A stretch of 29,280 nt of DNA from CAVSSX01 sp963730735 (GCA_963730735.1 CAVSSX010000013.1:1-29280), one strand, 5' to 3'. Numbered from the stretch's first letter, positions 13,416-21,419 are shown. The notes: a model not told the origin generated them from the letters alone. Program-made: numbers and translations.

Positions 13416-14090
13416 TCAGAGCGAGTTGACGGCCTCGAGGAGGTCCGGCCGGTCGTTCTTCACATTGCCGACGTCCCGGTGCACCGGATGTCGGTCGAGC
13501 ACGCCCCCGGCCGCCCGGAGCAGGCCGTGGAGCTCGTCGAGGTCGGCGTCGGGGTCGAGCCAGAGGTCCCAGGTGTCGCGCTCGAGCAGGACCGGCTGGC
13601 GGGTGTGGATGGCGGCCATGTCGGGACCGGCCTCGGTCGTGAGGATGCTGGCCGAGTCGAGCCAGGTCCCATCGGGCTGGCGCCAGCCGTCACGGATGCC
13701 GGCGAAGACGATCGGCGCCCCGTCGACCCGGGCGAAGGCGTAGGGCTGCTTCTCCTTCGGGCCGAGCTTCTGCCACTCGTAGAAGGCATCGGCCGGGATG
13801 AGGATGCGCCGCCGTTCGAAGGCCTTTTTGAACATGGGCTTGGTGGCCACCGTCTCGGCCCGGGCATTGAAGGTCGAGGTGACGGCGCTCGGGTGCGTGG
13901 CCCAACTGGGGACCAGCCCCCAGCGATAGGCGTCGAGCAACCGACCCTGGTCGGTGGCCCGCACCCCGAGGATCGTCGCCGTCGGGCCGATGTTCCACGA
14001 CGGCTTGGCGTCCTTCAGTTCGCCGAGCCCGGCCTCGAACAGCCGCCCGTAGAACTCGGGCTCCTCTCGGAGGACGAACCGGCCGCACAT
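13416..14090 (-). CDS. SRAP-domain protein (YedK/HMCES family), abasic-site DNA-protein crosslinker
   Basis: Members of this family covalently cap abasic sites in single-stranded DNA through Cys2 after removal of Met1, protecting stalled forks. The product (224 aa) begins MCGRFVLREE, so Cys2 is in place. Asn75 and Arg77 in TFNARAET, Glu105 in DAFYEW, and His162 in IHTRQPVLL match the known active-site set of E. coli YedK (C2, N75, E105, H160). ATG 14090 is required to expose Cys2; an in-frame upstream ATG at 14162 would bury it. No Shine-Dalgarno is present, but TACGCT (14103-14098) lies 7 nt before the ATG, suggesting a leaderless message. It is divergent from the solute-binding protein gene. 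Old annotations call this family an SOS-associated peptidase; no LexA box was recognised here. Confidence 0.93.
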   Translation of the reverse strand: MCGRFVLREEPEFYGRLFEAGLGELKDAKPSWNIGPTATILGVRATDQGRLLDAYRWGLVPSWATHPSAVTSTFNARAETVATKPMFKKAFERRRILIPADAFYEWQKLGPKEKQPYAFARVDGAPIVFAGIRDGWRQPDGTWLDSASILTTEAGPDMAAIHTRQPVLLERDTWDLWLDPDADLDELHGLLRAAGGVLDRHPVHRDVGNVKNDRPDLLEAVNSL

Positions 14091-14219
14091 GGGAGCCAGC
14101 GTAGGGCGAGCCGCCACCCACTTGACCGACTGCCAACCGACCGGTAGAAACGTTTTTGACACAATTCACACGAATCCGGCGGTTAGCCGACTCGTGTTCG
14201 AGTCCCGGGGGGGGATCAC

Positions 14220-15437
14220 ATGGTGGGTCATCGGTCACGTTCGAGAGGTGCGTCGCACCGGTGGGGCCGGGTGGGTGTGGCCGTCGCCTGCCTCCTCGGC
14301 ACGGTCGGGACCGTGGCCGCCGTCGGCTCGTCGGTCGCCGGCGCCTCGGCGTCGCCCTACGTGATCGGCAACATCGGCACCTACTCGGGTCCGGTGTCGG
14401 GCGACTACAACGCCGCCCGTCTGGTCCTCACGGCGTGGGAGAAGGCCGAGAACGCCAAGGGTGGGATCAACGGCCACCCGGTCAAGATCATCTCGCTCGA
14501 CGACCAGGGCAACCCGACCATCGCCCTGCAGGACGCCCAGCAGCTGGTCCAGCAGGACCACGTGCTCGCCGTGGTCGACGACAACTCCAACGGTGGCACC
14601 AGCTACGGCGACTACCTGGAGAAGGCCGGGGTGCCGCTGGTCGGCGCCACTTCGAACCCGCCGTCGCCGACGGACACCCTGTTCTTCCCGGTCGGTCCGA
14701 GCACCCTCGGGGTCGTCTACGGCGAGGTGGCCGCGGCCAACCTGGTGCACGCCAAGAAGATCGGTGTCCTCTACTGCGCCGAGTCGGCGGTCTGCGGGCA
14801 GGCCGTGCCGCTCATCAAGGCCGACGCGGCCAAGGTCGGCACCTCGGTGACCTACTCGGCCGCCGCCCCGGAGACCTCCCCGAGCTACGCCGCCTTCTGT
14901 CTGGCCGCCAAGCAGTCGGGGGCCACGGCGCTGCTGGTCCTGTTGGCCTCGCCCGGCGTGATCTCGATCGCCCAGGGCTGCAAGCAGCAGGGCTACAACG
15001 TGACCATGCTGGGTGGTGTGGCCGGACCCACGTTCGCCGCCGTCCCGGAGATGAACGGGTCGGTGACGGCCTCGGCGGTGTTCCCGTGGATCGAGAACTC
15101 GACACCGGCCACCCAGGCGTACCACGCGGCGATCAACAAGTACGAGCCGTCGATCAAGTCGATGAGCTCCTACAACGCCTTCGCCGCCTACCCGTGGGCC
15201 GACCTGCAGATGTTCGCCCTCGGTGCGGCCAAGATGAAGTCGGCCACGCCGGCCGGGTTGGCCGCCGGCCTCAACACCATCAAGAACGAGAACCTCGGCG
15301 GTCTCATCGGGCCCACGACGTACACGGCCGGCAAGCAGTTCAACCCGACCTGCTACTTCTCGGTCCAGCTGAAGAGCGGCAAGTACGTCGCCCTGAACGG
15401 CGGCAAGTACACCTGCCCGCCGGCGTCGGCCTCGTAG
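14220..15437 (+). CDS. ABC transporter periplasmic solute-binding protein (LivJ/Peripla_BP_6 type), orphan
   Basis: A 405-aa exported protein. An Arg/His-rich start is followed by GVAVACLLGTVGTVAAVGSS and cleavage near VAGASA (about residue 44); no lipobox cysteine. The mature part opens YVIGNIGTYSGPVSGDYNAA and shows WEKAENAKGGINGHPVKII, DDQGNPTIALQDAQQLVQ and VGATSNPPS, typical of branched-chain amino acid/amide/urea-type binding proteins. Four cysteines in the mature part may form disulphides. ATG 14220 has a G-rich Shine-Dalgarno stretch 6 nt upstream; a perfect TTGACA (14156-14161) lies further upstream without an obvious partner -10. No permease or ATPase of this transporter lies in the window, so it must work with components elsewhere or as a receptor. 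Ligand unknown. Confidence 0.85.
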   Translation: MVGHRSRSRGASHRWGRVGVAVACLLGTVGTVAAVGSSVAGASASPYVIGNIGTYSGPVSGDYNAARLVLTAWEKAENAKGGINGHPVKIISLDDQGNPTIALQDAQQLVQQDHVLAVVDDNSNGGTSYGDYLEKAGVPLVGATSNPPSPTDTLFFPVGPSTLGVVYGEVAAANLVHAKKIGVLYCAESAVCGQAVPLIKADAAKVGTSVTYSAAAPETSPSYAAFCLAAKQSGATALLVLLASPGVISIAQGCKQQGYNVTMLGGVAGPTFAAVPEMNGSVTASAVFPWIENSTPATQAYHAAINKYEPSIKSMSSYNAFAAYPWADLQMFALGAAKMKSATPAGLAAGLNTIKNENLGGLIGPTTYTAGKQFNPTCYFSVQLKSGKYVALNGGKYTCPPASAS

Positions 15438-15450
15438 TCGCCGCCGGACG

Positions 15451-15484
15451 GCTCTTCGAGGAGGGCTAGCCCTCCTCGAAGAGC
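15451..15484. terminator. Perfect 34-bp palindrome: bidirectional terminator containing a stop codon
   Basis: The sequence from 15451 to 15484 is exactly its own reverse complement, centred on CTAG (between 15467 and 15468), giving 17-nt arms without mismatch (GCTCTTCGAGGAGGGCT half). It lies between the solute-binding protein stop (15435-15437) and the convergent CMD gene. The centre supplies the TAG stop of the CMD gene (15468-15466), so the right arm encodes that protein's last residues, LFEEG. A strong two-way terminator is the natural reading, though no T-tract follows. Confidence 0.8.
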
Positions 15485-15792
15485 TCCCGGGCGATGGTGA
15501 TGGCCGTCATGGCGTTGGGCCAGCCGGCGTAGAAGGCCAGGTGGGTGATGGCCTCGACCAGCTCGTCGACCGTCACACCGTTGTCGACGGCCCGTCGCAG
15601 GTGGGCGGCGATCTGCTCGGTGCGGTACATCGAGACGAGGGCGGCCACGGTGATCAAGCTGCGATCGCGCTTGGAGAGCCCGGGACGCTCCCAGATGTCA
15701 CCGAAGATCAGGTCGTCGGTGAGGTCCCGCAGCTTCGGCGCGAACCCGCCGATGATCCGCTGGCCCGGGGTGGGGTCGTCGGGAACGGTCAT
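15466..15792 (-). CDS. Carboxymuconolactone decarboxylase (CMD)-family protein
   Basis: A 108-aa helical protein. IWERPGLSKRDRSLITVAAL, then HLRRAVDNGVTVDELVEAI and THLAFYAGWPNAMTAI, are the signature of the PcaC branch of the CMD/AhpD superfamily. It lacks the redox CxxC of AhpD-type members, so it is more likely a decarboxylase-like or protective protein than a peroxidase. ATG 15792 has GGAGGA 5-10 nt upstream. It lies 72 nt downstream of the MMPL gene on the same strand and may share its transcript. The 3' end runs through the palindrome at 15451-15484. True 4-carboxymuconolactone decarboxylase activity is not implied, since no beta-ketoadipate genes are nearby. Confidence 0.8.
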   Translation of the reverse strand: MTVPDDPTPGQRIIGGFAPKLRDLTDDLIFGDIWERPGLSKRDRSLITVAALVSMYRTEQIAAHLRRAVDNGVTVDELVEAITHLAFYAGWPNAMTAITIARELFEEG

Positions 15793-15864
15793 GTCGGTCC
15801 TCCACTCGTCTCGTCGTCGCCCGGGCTCCCTCCAACCCCCTGGCGGTGGGCCCGAGGGCTCAGG

Positions 15865-18219
15865 CTACGGCGCCCGTGACGGCACCCGGGGCTCGGCGTG
15901 CCGCTCGTCGCCCGGTACGGCCAGCTCGGCCCGCTCGAGGGCCGAAGGCCACCACGTCCACGGCCCGAGGAGCTGGACCATCGAGGGGACGAGCAGCGTC
16001 CGGACCACGAAGGTGTCGAGCAACACCCCGATGGCCAGCGCCGTCCCGATCTCCTGCAGCTGGTTGTTGCCGCCGACCACGCCGACCACCCCGAACGTCC
16101 CGGCCAGGATGATCCCGGCCGAGGTGACGGTGCTCCCGGTGGCGCCGACGGCGTTCACCACCGACCGACGGATGCCGCCGCGCTCGGTGCCGTGCAGCAG
16201 CGACTCCTCCCGGATCCGGCTCATGACCAGGATGTTGTAGTCCTCGCCCAACGCCACCAGGAAGACGAACAGGAGGAAGGGCAGGACGAAGTTCACCCCG
16301 GGCTGGTGGCCCAGATGGACGAACAACAGGTTGGTGATCCCGAGGGCGCTGGCGTACGAGAGGCCCACGCTGGCCAGGAGGAACAGCGGGGCGATCAGGC
16401 TCCGCAGGAGCAGGGCGAGCAGGAGGGCGATGACCAGGGCCACCAGGGGGAACACCTGGAGCAGGTCGCTGTCGGCCACGTTCTGGACGTCGAAGGAGTA
16501 CGGGGCGATGCCGTACACCCCGTGGTCGACCGCCTGGGCCCGGGCGGCCACCTGGTCGGCCAGCGACCGCATCGCCGGGACGGCGGCCACCGAGGCGGCG
16601 TCGCTCGGGTCCCCGGTGGCCAGGCTGGTGGCGAAGCGGACCGTCCGGCCGTCGGCGCTCACGTACTGCCCGATGGCCCGGTAGAGCTGGTAGGCCTCCG
16701 AGATCTCCGGCGGCAGCGTGGAGGGCGGGGTCGCCGCCAGCCCCTTCGGGGCCCCCAGCAGCCGGTAGGCCAGGCGGACCTCGTCGGTCGTCAACCGGAG
16801 CCCGAGCGGGTCGAGGGGACCGTTGACCTCGGCCGTGACGGGCGACCGCGACAGTTCGTGCTCGGCCGCCGCCAGGGTCGACAGCCCGTGCGGCGAGGTC
16901 CACACGGAGTCCTTGAACACGAGCAGGAAGTCGGTCGGGTCGGTGAGCGACGCCGGGAAGTTGGCGTCGAGCACCGCCATGCCCCGGCTCGAGCTCGACC
17001 CGGGCGGGCTGGTGTGCCCGTCGGAGAACCCGACCACGCTGAGCCCGAGGCAACCCAACGCCAGCAGACCCAACACGCCGACCCCGACCACCAGGGTGCG
17101 CACCGGCCGCTGGGCGCCCCGCTCGGCCACCCGGGCCCAGAGACCGTCTCGGTGGGGGCCGACCGCCGAACCGCTCGGCCAGAAGGTGGCCGTGCCGAAG
17201 ATGGCCAACAGCGCCGGGGTCAGGGTCAGCGAGGCCCCGACCATGAGGAGCAGGCCGATGGCCAGCGACGGGCCCAACCCCCGGTAGACCCCGAAGCCCC
17301 CGACCAGGAGGCAGCACAGGGCGCCGCTCACCGTGACCCCGGCGAAGAGGATCGACTCACCGACCTCGCCCATGGCCAGCACCACCGCCTCGTGCGGGGC
17401 CCGGCCCAACCGCAGCTCCTCCCGGAAGCGCATGACCAGGAACAGGCCGTAGTCCGTCCCCGCCCCGAGGACGAGGACGGTCATCATGATCGGGGTGACC
17501 ACCGACACCGGCAGGCCGGCCCGGGCCACCCCGCCGACCACCGGGCCGGCCAGCACCAGCACCAGGGCGGCCGGGAGGATGTTGAGCACCGGGCCGAGGG
17601 CCGAGCGGTAGACCAGCAGCAGGATCACCAGGATCACCACGTACGAGAGGACCTCGGTCCGCAGCTGGGCGGCCCGGTTGGCCGCCGCGTTGTCGGCCGA
17701 GATGGCCAACGGCCCGGTGAGCGCCAGTCGGAGGTCGGCCGGTCGGGCCACGGAACCGAACGAGGTCCGGCCCAGCACCCGGTTGATCCGATCGACGGCG
17801 TCGTTGGCGGCACTGCCCGACGACTCGGTGGACACGGCCACGGTGGCCACCCGGGCCTTGCCGTTGGTGGACGTGGCCAGGTTGGTGACCCCCGTGACGG
17901 CGGCCACCCGACGCACCGTCGTCTGGGCGGCGGTGAACGCCGCCTGGTCGGCGGGCGTGAGCGTCCCCTTCCCGGACCACCCCACCAGGAAGGCCGTCGA
18001 CGTGTGGGCCGTGCCCGGCCCGCTGAAGTGGGACTCGAGCTGCGCCGCCTGCACGCTCGGCTGGTCGGCCGGGAGGAAGGCCGAGTTCTGGGTCTGGACC
18101 ACCCCCGACAGCCCGGGCAGGACGGCGAGGGCGACGACGGTCCCGCCGAGCCAGACCGCCACCACCAGCCATCGGAAGCGCACCACGAACCGCCCGAGGT
18201 GCCCCAGCGCTGCCTGCAC
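15865..18219 (-). CDS. MMPL-family RND transporter
   Basis: A 784-aa inner-membrane proton-driven exporter, the family that moves lipids or drugs to the cell envelope in actinobacteria. It has two homologous halves, each with one leading membrane helix, a large extracytoplasmic domain and a helix bundle. The conserved proton-relay Asp-Tyr motifs are visible in both: GAGTDYGLFLVMRF in the first half (about 250) and LGEDYNILVMSRIREE in the second (about 665). GTG 18219 is supported by GGAAGG about 7 nt upstream. The inverted repeat at 18309-18326 lies in its upstream region. It is preceded by DUF1707 and PspC genes on the same strand and followed by a CMD-family gene. Substrate cannot be read from sequence. 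Confidence 0.92.
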   Translation of the reverse strand: MQAALGHLGRFVVRFRWLVVAVWLGGTVVALAVLPGLSGVVQTQNSAFLPADQPSVQAAQLESHFSGPGTAHTSTAFLVGWSGKGTLTPADQAAFTAAQTTVRRVAAVTGVTNLATSTNGKARVATVAVSTESSGSAANDAVDRINRVLGRTSFGSVARPADLRLALTGPLAISADNAAANRAAQLRTEVLSYVVILVILLLVYRSALGPVLNILPAALVLVLAGPVVGGVARAGLPVSVVTPIMMTVLVLGAGTDYGLFLVMRFREELRLGRAPHEAVVLAMGEVGESILFAGVTVSGALCCLLVGGFGVYRGLGPSLAIGLLLMVGASLTLTPALLAIFGTATFWPSGSAVGPHRDGLWARVAERGAQRPVRTLVVGVGVLGLLALGCLGLSVVGFSDGHTSPPGSSSSRGMAVLDANFPASLTDPTDFLLVFKDSVWTSPHGLSTLAAAEHELSRSPVTAEVNGPLDPLGLRLTTDEVRLAYRLLGAPKGLAATPPSTLPPEISEAYQLYRAIGQYVSADGRTVRFATSLATGDPSDAASVAAVPAMRSLADQVAARAQAVDHGVYGIAPYSFDVQNVADSDLLQVFPLVALVIALLLALLLRSLIAPLFLLASVGLSYASALGITNLLFVHLGHQPGVNFVLPFLLFVFLVALGEDYNILVMSRIREESLLHGTERGGIRRSVVNAVGATGSTVTSAGIILAGTFGVVGVVGGNNQLQEIGTALAIGVLLDTFVVRTLLVPSMVQLLGPWTWWPSALERAELAVPGDERHAEPRVPSRAP

Positions 18220-18308
18220 GACGATCCTTCCGAGGTCGCCGACACCGGTCCGCCGGCCCGCACACGTCCCTCGGTGCGTCCCCGCACGCTAGCGCTGGTG
18301 GAACCCTA

Positions 18309-18326
18309 GTTGCACGTCTTTGCAAC
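18309..18326. promoter_or_regulatory. Operator-like inverted repeat GTTGCA-N6-TGCAAC upstream of the MMPL gene
   Basis: Perfect 6-bp arms (18309-18314 and 18321-18326) lie 90 nt before the MMPL start, next to a minus-strand TAGGGT (18307-18302) that could be a -10. The size and symmetry fit a TetR/MarR-type repressor site of an efflux gene. A candidate regulator is not adjacent. Confidence 0.4.
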
Positions 18327-18383
18327 AACCGGGACCGGTGGGCGCCCCGGGCCGTTCGGCGCCCCGCTCCCGAAACCCCCGAG

Positions 18384-18827
18384 CTACCGAGGCCACCCGG
18401 CGGCGCCGGGGGCCCGGTGCCGGTGCCCGTGGGTCCGGAACCAGAGCACCAGGGCAGCCACGCCCACGAGCAACCAGGGCACGTGCAGCGGGGAGAAGGT
18501 GGCCGCCGAAACCGCCGCCGCCACCACCAGGAGTACGAGCACGGCCAGCGCCGTCCGGCCCCGACGCCGCGGCGCCGGCGGAGCGGCGTCGGCGGCCAGG
18601 CGGGGCAGGTCGCCGAACAGCCCGTCGAGGTCCCGACGGGTCACGGCACCCATGGCCCGGTCCAGCCGGGCCTTGAACTCGGCCTGATCGAGCCGCCCGT
18701 CGGCGAAATGCCGGGAGAGCTTCTCGGCCACCTCGTTGCGGTCGGCGTCGGAGACCCGCAGGCCCGACTCGTCGGGCCCCGGTCGCCCGGACGGGCCCGG
18801 GTAGAAGGGTTCCCATCGGTAGCGCAT
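18384..18827 (-). CDS. DUF1707 (SHOCT-like) membrane protein
   Basis: A 147-aa protein. LRVSDADRNEVAEKLSRHFA, then DGRLDQAEFKARLDRAMGAV and TRRDLDGLFGDLP (about residues 24-77) form the DUF1707 domain common in actinobacterial envelope and regulatory proteins. A basic linker is followed by two membrane helices (LAVLVLLVVAAAVSAA and PWLLVGVAALVLWF) and a His/Arg-rich tail. ATG 18827 has an excellent GAAGGAG 8 nt upstream. It follows the PspC gene by 32 nt and precedes the MMPL gene, so these minus-strand genes may be one unit divergent from the sensor kinase at 19312. Function unknown; a cell-envelope stress role is inferred from context. Confidence 0.8.
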   Translation of the reverse strand: MRYRWEPFYPGPSGRPGPDESGLRVSDADRNEVAEKLSRHFADGRLDQAEFKARLDRAMGAVTRRDLDGLFGDLPRLAADAAPPAPRRRGRTALAVLVLLVVAAAVSAATFSPLHVPWLLVGVAALVLWFRTHGHRHRAPGAAGWPR

Positions 18828-18859
18828 GTCGTCACTCCTTCTCGCTGGACGGTGCACCG

Positions 18860-19153
18860 TCAGTGGGTGAGCTGGTGGCCCAGGAACGATTCGGCCATCG
18901 ACTCGTCCGACCCCTCCTCGGGGATCAGTAGCCAGCCGGCCAGGTAGAGCGGCACGGCCAGACCACCAACGAAGGCCAGCACGACGAAGCCGATCCGGAC
19001 CACCGTCGGGTCCACGTCGAGGAAGTCGGCCAGGCCGGCGGCCACCCCGGCGATCATCCGGCCCGAACGGAACCGGTGCAGTCGCTCCCGTTGGCCCGTC
19101 GGTGCCGAGGCGGGAGAGGTGGGGTCCGGGTCGGAAGTGGTGTGTGCGTCCAT
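18860..19153 (-). CDS. PspC-domain membrane protein
   Basis: A 97-aa protein. A hydrophilic Thr/Ser/Pro N-terminus is followed by the PspC domain: LHRFRSGRMIAGVAAGLADF, DVDPTVVRIGFVVLAFVGG and PLYLAGWLLIPEE (about 30-85), with one or two membrane helices. In phage-shock-type systems PspC proteins sense inner-membrane stress. ATG 19153 is chosen as the first Met close to the domain; no Shine-Dalgarno is visible, and a longer frame to 19231 runs into the divergent promoter region. The histidine kinase encoded divergently at 19312 carries the same domain at its N-terminus, suggesting that the two pair through PspC-PspC contact. Confidence 0.8.
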   Translation of the reverse strand: MDAHTTSDPDPTSPASAPTGQRERLHRFRSGRMIAGVAAGLADFLDVDPTVVRIGFVVLAFVGGLAVPLYLAGWLLIPEEGSDESMAESFLGHQLTH

Positions 19154-19185
19154 GGGGCCAGCATGAGCGCCGCCCGCCCGTCGGC

Positions 19186-19250
19186 CTATCGGGTACCTCC
19201 CTGGTCCGACCCTGACCGAGGTCGCCGGCACTCAGGGATCTCCCCGATAG
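19186..19250. promoter_or_regulatory. Inverted pair CTATCGGG / CCCGATAG in the divergent PspC-kinase promoter region
   Basis: CTATCGGG at 19186-19193 and its exact reverse complement CCCGATAG at 19243-19250 lie 57 bp apart in the 158-nt gap between the PspC gene (start 19153) and the kinase gene (start 19312). One copy faces each gene. They could be half-sites for the NarL-type regulator at 20682, giving coordinated autoregulation. Confidence 0.35.
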
Positions 19251-19311
19251 CCGGCCGCAAGAGCGTGCGCGATCATCGCGTATCGCCCGATCGACCGAGC
19301 CAGGAGGCAGC

Positions 19312-20685
19312 GTGCCCGGACCTCCCTCGCAGACCACACCACCCAAGGAGGGCCGGTCGGGACCGTGGGGGCCGTGGGGACCCGGCCGCGCCTGGAACGG
19401 ATCGTGGGGGTCCCCCGCCTGGGGGCCCCGGGGCCACATGGGGCGGCATCCGCACCGACACTGGAAAGGGCCCGTCCGCCGTCCGAGGGACTCGAGGGTC
19501 GTGGCCGGAGTCTGCGGCGGCCTTTCGGACGCCACCGGGCTCAACCCCACCGCCCTGCGGATCGGGTTCGTCCTGTTGACCCTCTTCAGCGGGGCCGGGT
19601 TCCTGCTCTACGTCCTGGCGTGGCTGTTCATCCCCTTCGAGGGCGAGTCCGAGAGCATCTTCTCGAGGACGGTCAGCGATCGACGGGGCATCCGGATGGT
19701 GCTGGCCATCGTGCCCCTGCTGGTGGTGCTCCAGATCGCCGCCGTGGGACTGCACCTCGGCTACGTCGGGTCGTTCAGCTGGCCGCTCTTCCTGGCCGCC
19801 GCCGTGGCCTTCGTGATCTGGCGCAACGCCAGCCCCACCGAGCGCATCTGGATCAACGACGACCTGTTGCCCATGATCCGACTCGGCCAGGATCGCGACC
19901 ACCGCCGGTGGACGATCGTCCGGGTGGCCGTCGGCGTGGCCATCGGGGTCGGCGGGCTCCTCCTGCTGCTCGACGGCAGCCCGACCACGGCCACCCTCCT
20001 CCCGGTGGGCGGCGCACTGCTGATCCTGGCGGCCATCGTGGTCATCCTCGGCCCGTGGTGGATCAGCCTGGTGCGCGACCTGATGTCCGAGCGCCAGGCC
20101 CGGGCCCTGGCCGAGGAGCGGACCCAGATGGCGGCCCATGTCCACGACTCGGTCCTCCAGACCCTGGCCCTGATCCAACGGTCGGCCGACGACCCCCAGC
20201 AGGTGGTGCGGCTGGCCCGGGCCCAGGAGCGCGAGCTGCGGTCCTGGCTGTTCGACGGCCGGCCGCCCGGGTCGGTCGGTGCCGAGGCGACGACCATCGT
20301 CGAAGGGATCGACCGCATCCAGCGCCTGGTCGAGGCCGACCACGGCATCGCCGTCCAGGTGGTGGTGGTCGGCGACGCCCCGCTGAACGATCGGCTGCGA
20401 GCGCTCCTCGACGCCGCCCGCGAGGCCACGGTGAACGCCGCCAACTGGTCGGGGGCCCCCGAGGTCTCGATCTACTGCGAGGTCGAGCCCAGGGGCGTGA
20501 CCGCCTTCGTCCGCGACCGGGGTCGGGGCTTCGAGCCCGCCGAGGTCCCCGCCGACCGCCAGGGGGTCGCCCAGTCGATCCGGGCCCGCATGGCCCGCGC
20601 CGGCGGGACGGCGACCATCCGGTCCCAGCCCGGACGGGGCACCGAGGTCGAGCTGTCGATGCCCCAGCGGGACCTCACGGCATGA
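19312..20685 (+). CDS. PspC-domain sensor histidine kinase (NarL/LiaS type)
   Basis: A 457-aa membrane kinase. After a Gly/Trp/Pro/His-rich N-terminus comes a PspC domain (about 52-112: RDSRVVAGVCGGLSDATGLN, IPFEGE), then about four membrane helices to residue ~255. The HisKA_3 dimerisation helix carries the phospho-acceptor His278 in MAAHVHDSVLQTLALIQ. A HATPase domain follows, with LDAAREATVNAANW (N-box) and RDRGRGFEP (G1). GTG 19312 is preceded by a perfect AGGAGG at 19302-19307. Its stop overlaps the regulator start by ATGA, so the pair is translationally coupled. The PspC domain probably supplies the input, as for LiaS-like envelope stress kinases. The trigger is unknown. Confidence 0.92.
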   Translation: MPGPPSQTTPPKEGRSGPWGPWGPGRAWNGSWGSPAWGPRGHMGRHPHRHWKGPVRRPRDSRVVAGVCGGLSDATGLNPTALRIGFVLLTLFSGAGFLLYVLAWLFIPFEGESESIFSRTVSDRRGIRMVLAIVPLLVVLQIAAVGLHLGYVGSFSWPLFLAAAVAFVIWRNASPTERIWINDDLLPMIRLGQDRDHRRWTIVRVAVGVAIGVGGLLLLLDGSPTTATLLPVGGALLILAAIVVILGPWWISLVRDLMSERQARALAEERTQMAAHVHDSVLQTLALIQRSADDPQQVVRLARAQERELRSWLFDGRPPGSVGAEATTIVEGIDRIQRLVEADHGIAVQVVVVGDAPLNDRLRALLDAAREATVNAANWSGAPEVSIYCEVEPRGVTAFVRDRGRGFEPAEVPADRQGVAQSIRARMARAGGTATIRSQPGRGTEVELSMPQRDLTA

Positions 20686-21356
20686 CCCCGGACGCCACGA
20701 CCCCGGCCGGCCGGCCCCGGGTCTTCCTGGTCGACGACCACGCCATGTTCCGGGCCGGCGTCCGCCTCGAGCTCGGGGACTCGGTCGACCTCGTCGGGGA
20801 GGCCGACGAGGTGGCGGCCGCCGTCGAGCTGATCAACGAGCGCGTCCCCGACGTGGTCCTGCTCGACGTGCACCTCCCGGGCGGCGGCGGCCCGGCCGTG
20901 GTGGCCGGCGTGGCGCCCCACCACCCCGAGGTGCGGTTCCTCGCCCTCTCGGTGTCCGACGCCCCCGAGGACGTCATCGCCGTCATCCGGGCCGGGGCGC
21001 GGGGCTACGTGACCAAGACGATCTCGGGGCCCGAGCTGCGGCAGGCCGTGCGGACGGTCAGCGCCGGGGACGCCGTCTTCTCCCCCCGCCTGGCCGGGTT
21101 CGTGCTGGACGCCTTCGCCGACGGCTCCGGGGTGGTCCAGGCGACGGGTCTCGACCCCGAGCTCGACCAGCTCTCGCCGCGTGAGCGAGAGGTCCTCCGC
21201 CTGATCGCCCGGGGCTACACCTACAAGGAGGTGGCCCGGGACCTGGGCATCTCGGCCAAGACCGTCGAGTCGCACGTCTCCTCGGTGCTCCGCAAGCTCC
21301 AGCTGTCGACGCGCCACGAGCTGACCCGGTGGGCCACCGAGCGCCGGCTCATCTGA
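20682..21356 (+). CDS. NarL/LuxR-family response regulator partnered with the PspC kinase
   Basis: A 224-aa regulator. The receiver domain opens RVFLVDDHAMFRAGVRLEL, with phospho-acceptor Asp62 in DVVLLDVHLPG, a switch Ser in ALSVSD and the conserved Lys in YVTKTISG. The C-terminal LuxR-type helix-turn-helix is LSPREREVLRLIARGYTYKE followed by ISAKTVESHVSSVLRKLQ. The start overlaps the kinase stop (ATGA at 20682-20685), so partner assignment is secure. Likely targets are the divergent PspC/DUF1707/MMPL genes and its own promoter; the paired sites at 19186-19250 are candidates (inference). Confidence 0.95.
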   Translation: MTPDATTPAGRPRVFLVDDHAMFRAGVRLELGDSVDLVGEADEVAAAVELINERVPDVVLLDVHLPGGGGPAVVAGVAPHHPEVRFLALSVSDAPEDVIAVIRAGARGYVTKTISGPELRQAVRTVSAGDAVFSPRLAGFVLDAFADGSGVVQATGLDPELDQLSPREREVLRLIARGYTYKEVARDLGISAKTVESHVSSVLRKLQLSTRHELTRWATERRLI

Positions 21357-21384
21357 GCCGTCAGCGGGTTCCTTCTTCACACCC

Positions 21385-21412
21385 TTGCATCGCAAGCTAG
21401 TTCTGCTAGCAT
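21385..21412 (+). promoter_or_regulatory. Promoter of the padR operon, leaderless-type
   Basis: TTGCAT (21385-21390), 16 nt, then TAGCAT (21407-21412) resemble -35 and -10 boxes. The -10 ends 7 nt before the PadR ATG at 21420, so transcription would start at or next to the start codon; there is no Shine-Dalgarno sequence. The spacer contains CTTGC-ATC-GCAAG and repeated GCTAG elements that could bind PadR itself. Confidence 0.5.
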
Positions 21413-21419
21413 GTGACGC

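Noticed and set aside
13416..14090. Peptidase function for the SRAP gene
   Set aside because: The SOS-associated peptidase name is historical. The visible Cys2/Asn75/Glu105/His162 set matches the abasic-site crosslinking mechanism.
14183..14213. GTTCGAGTCCC near 14198, resembling a tRNA T-loop
   Set aside because: The 5' half of the T-stem does not pair and no acceptor, D or anticodon arms can be drawn, so it is neither a tRNA nor a convincing tRNA-end attachment site.
15860..18328. Very long alternative frames over the MMPL gene on both strands (up to 803 codons)
   Set aside because: High GC removes stop codons from non-coding frames. Only the 15865-18219 minus frame shows membrane helices and the MMPL Asp-Tyr motifs.
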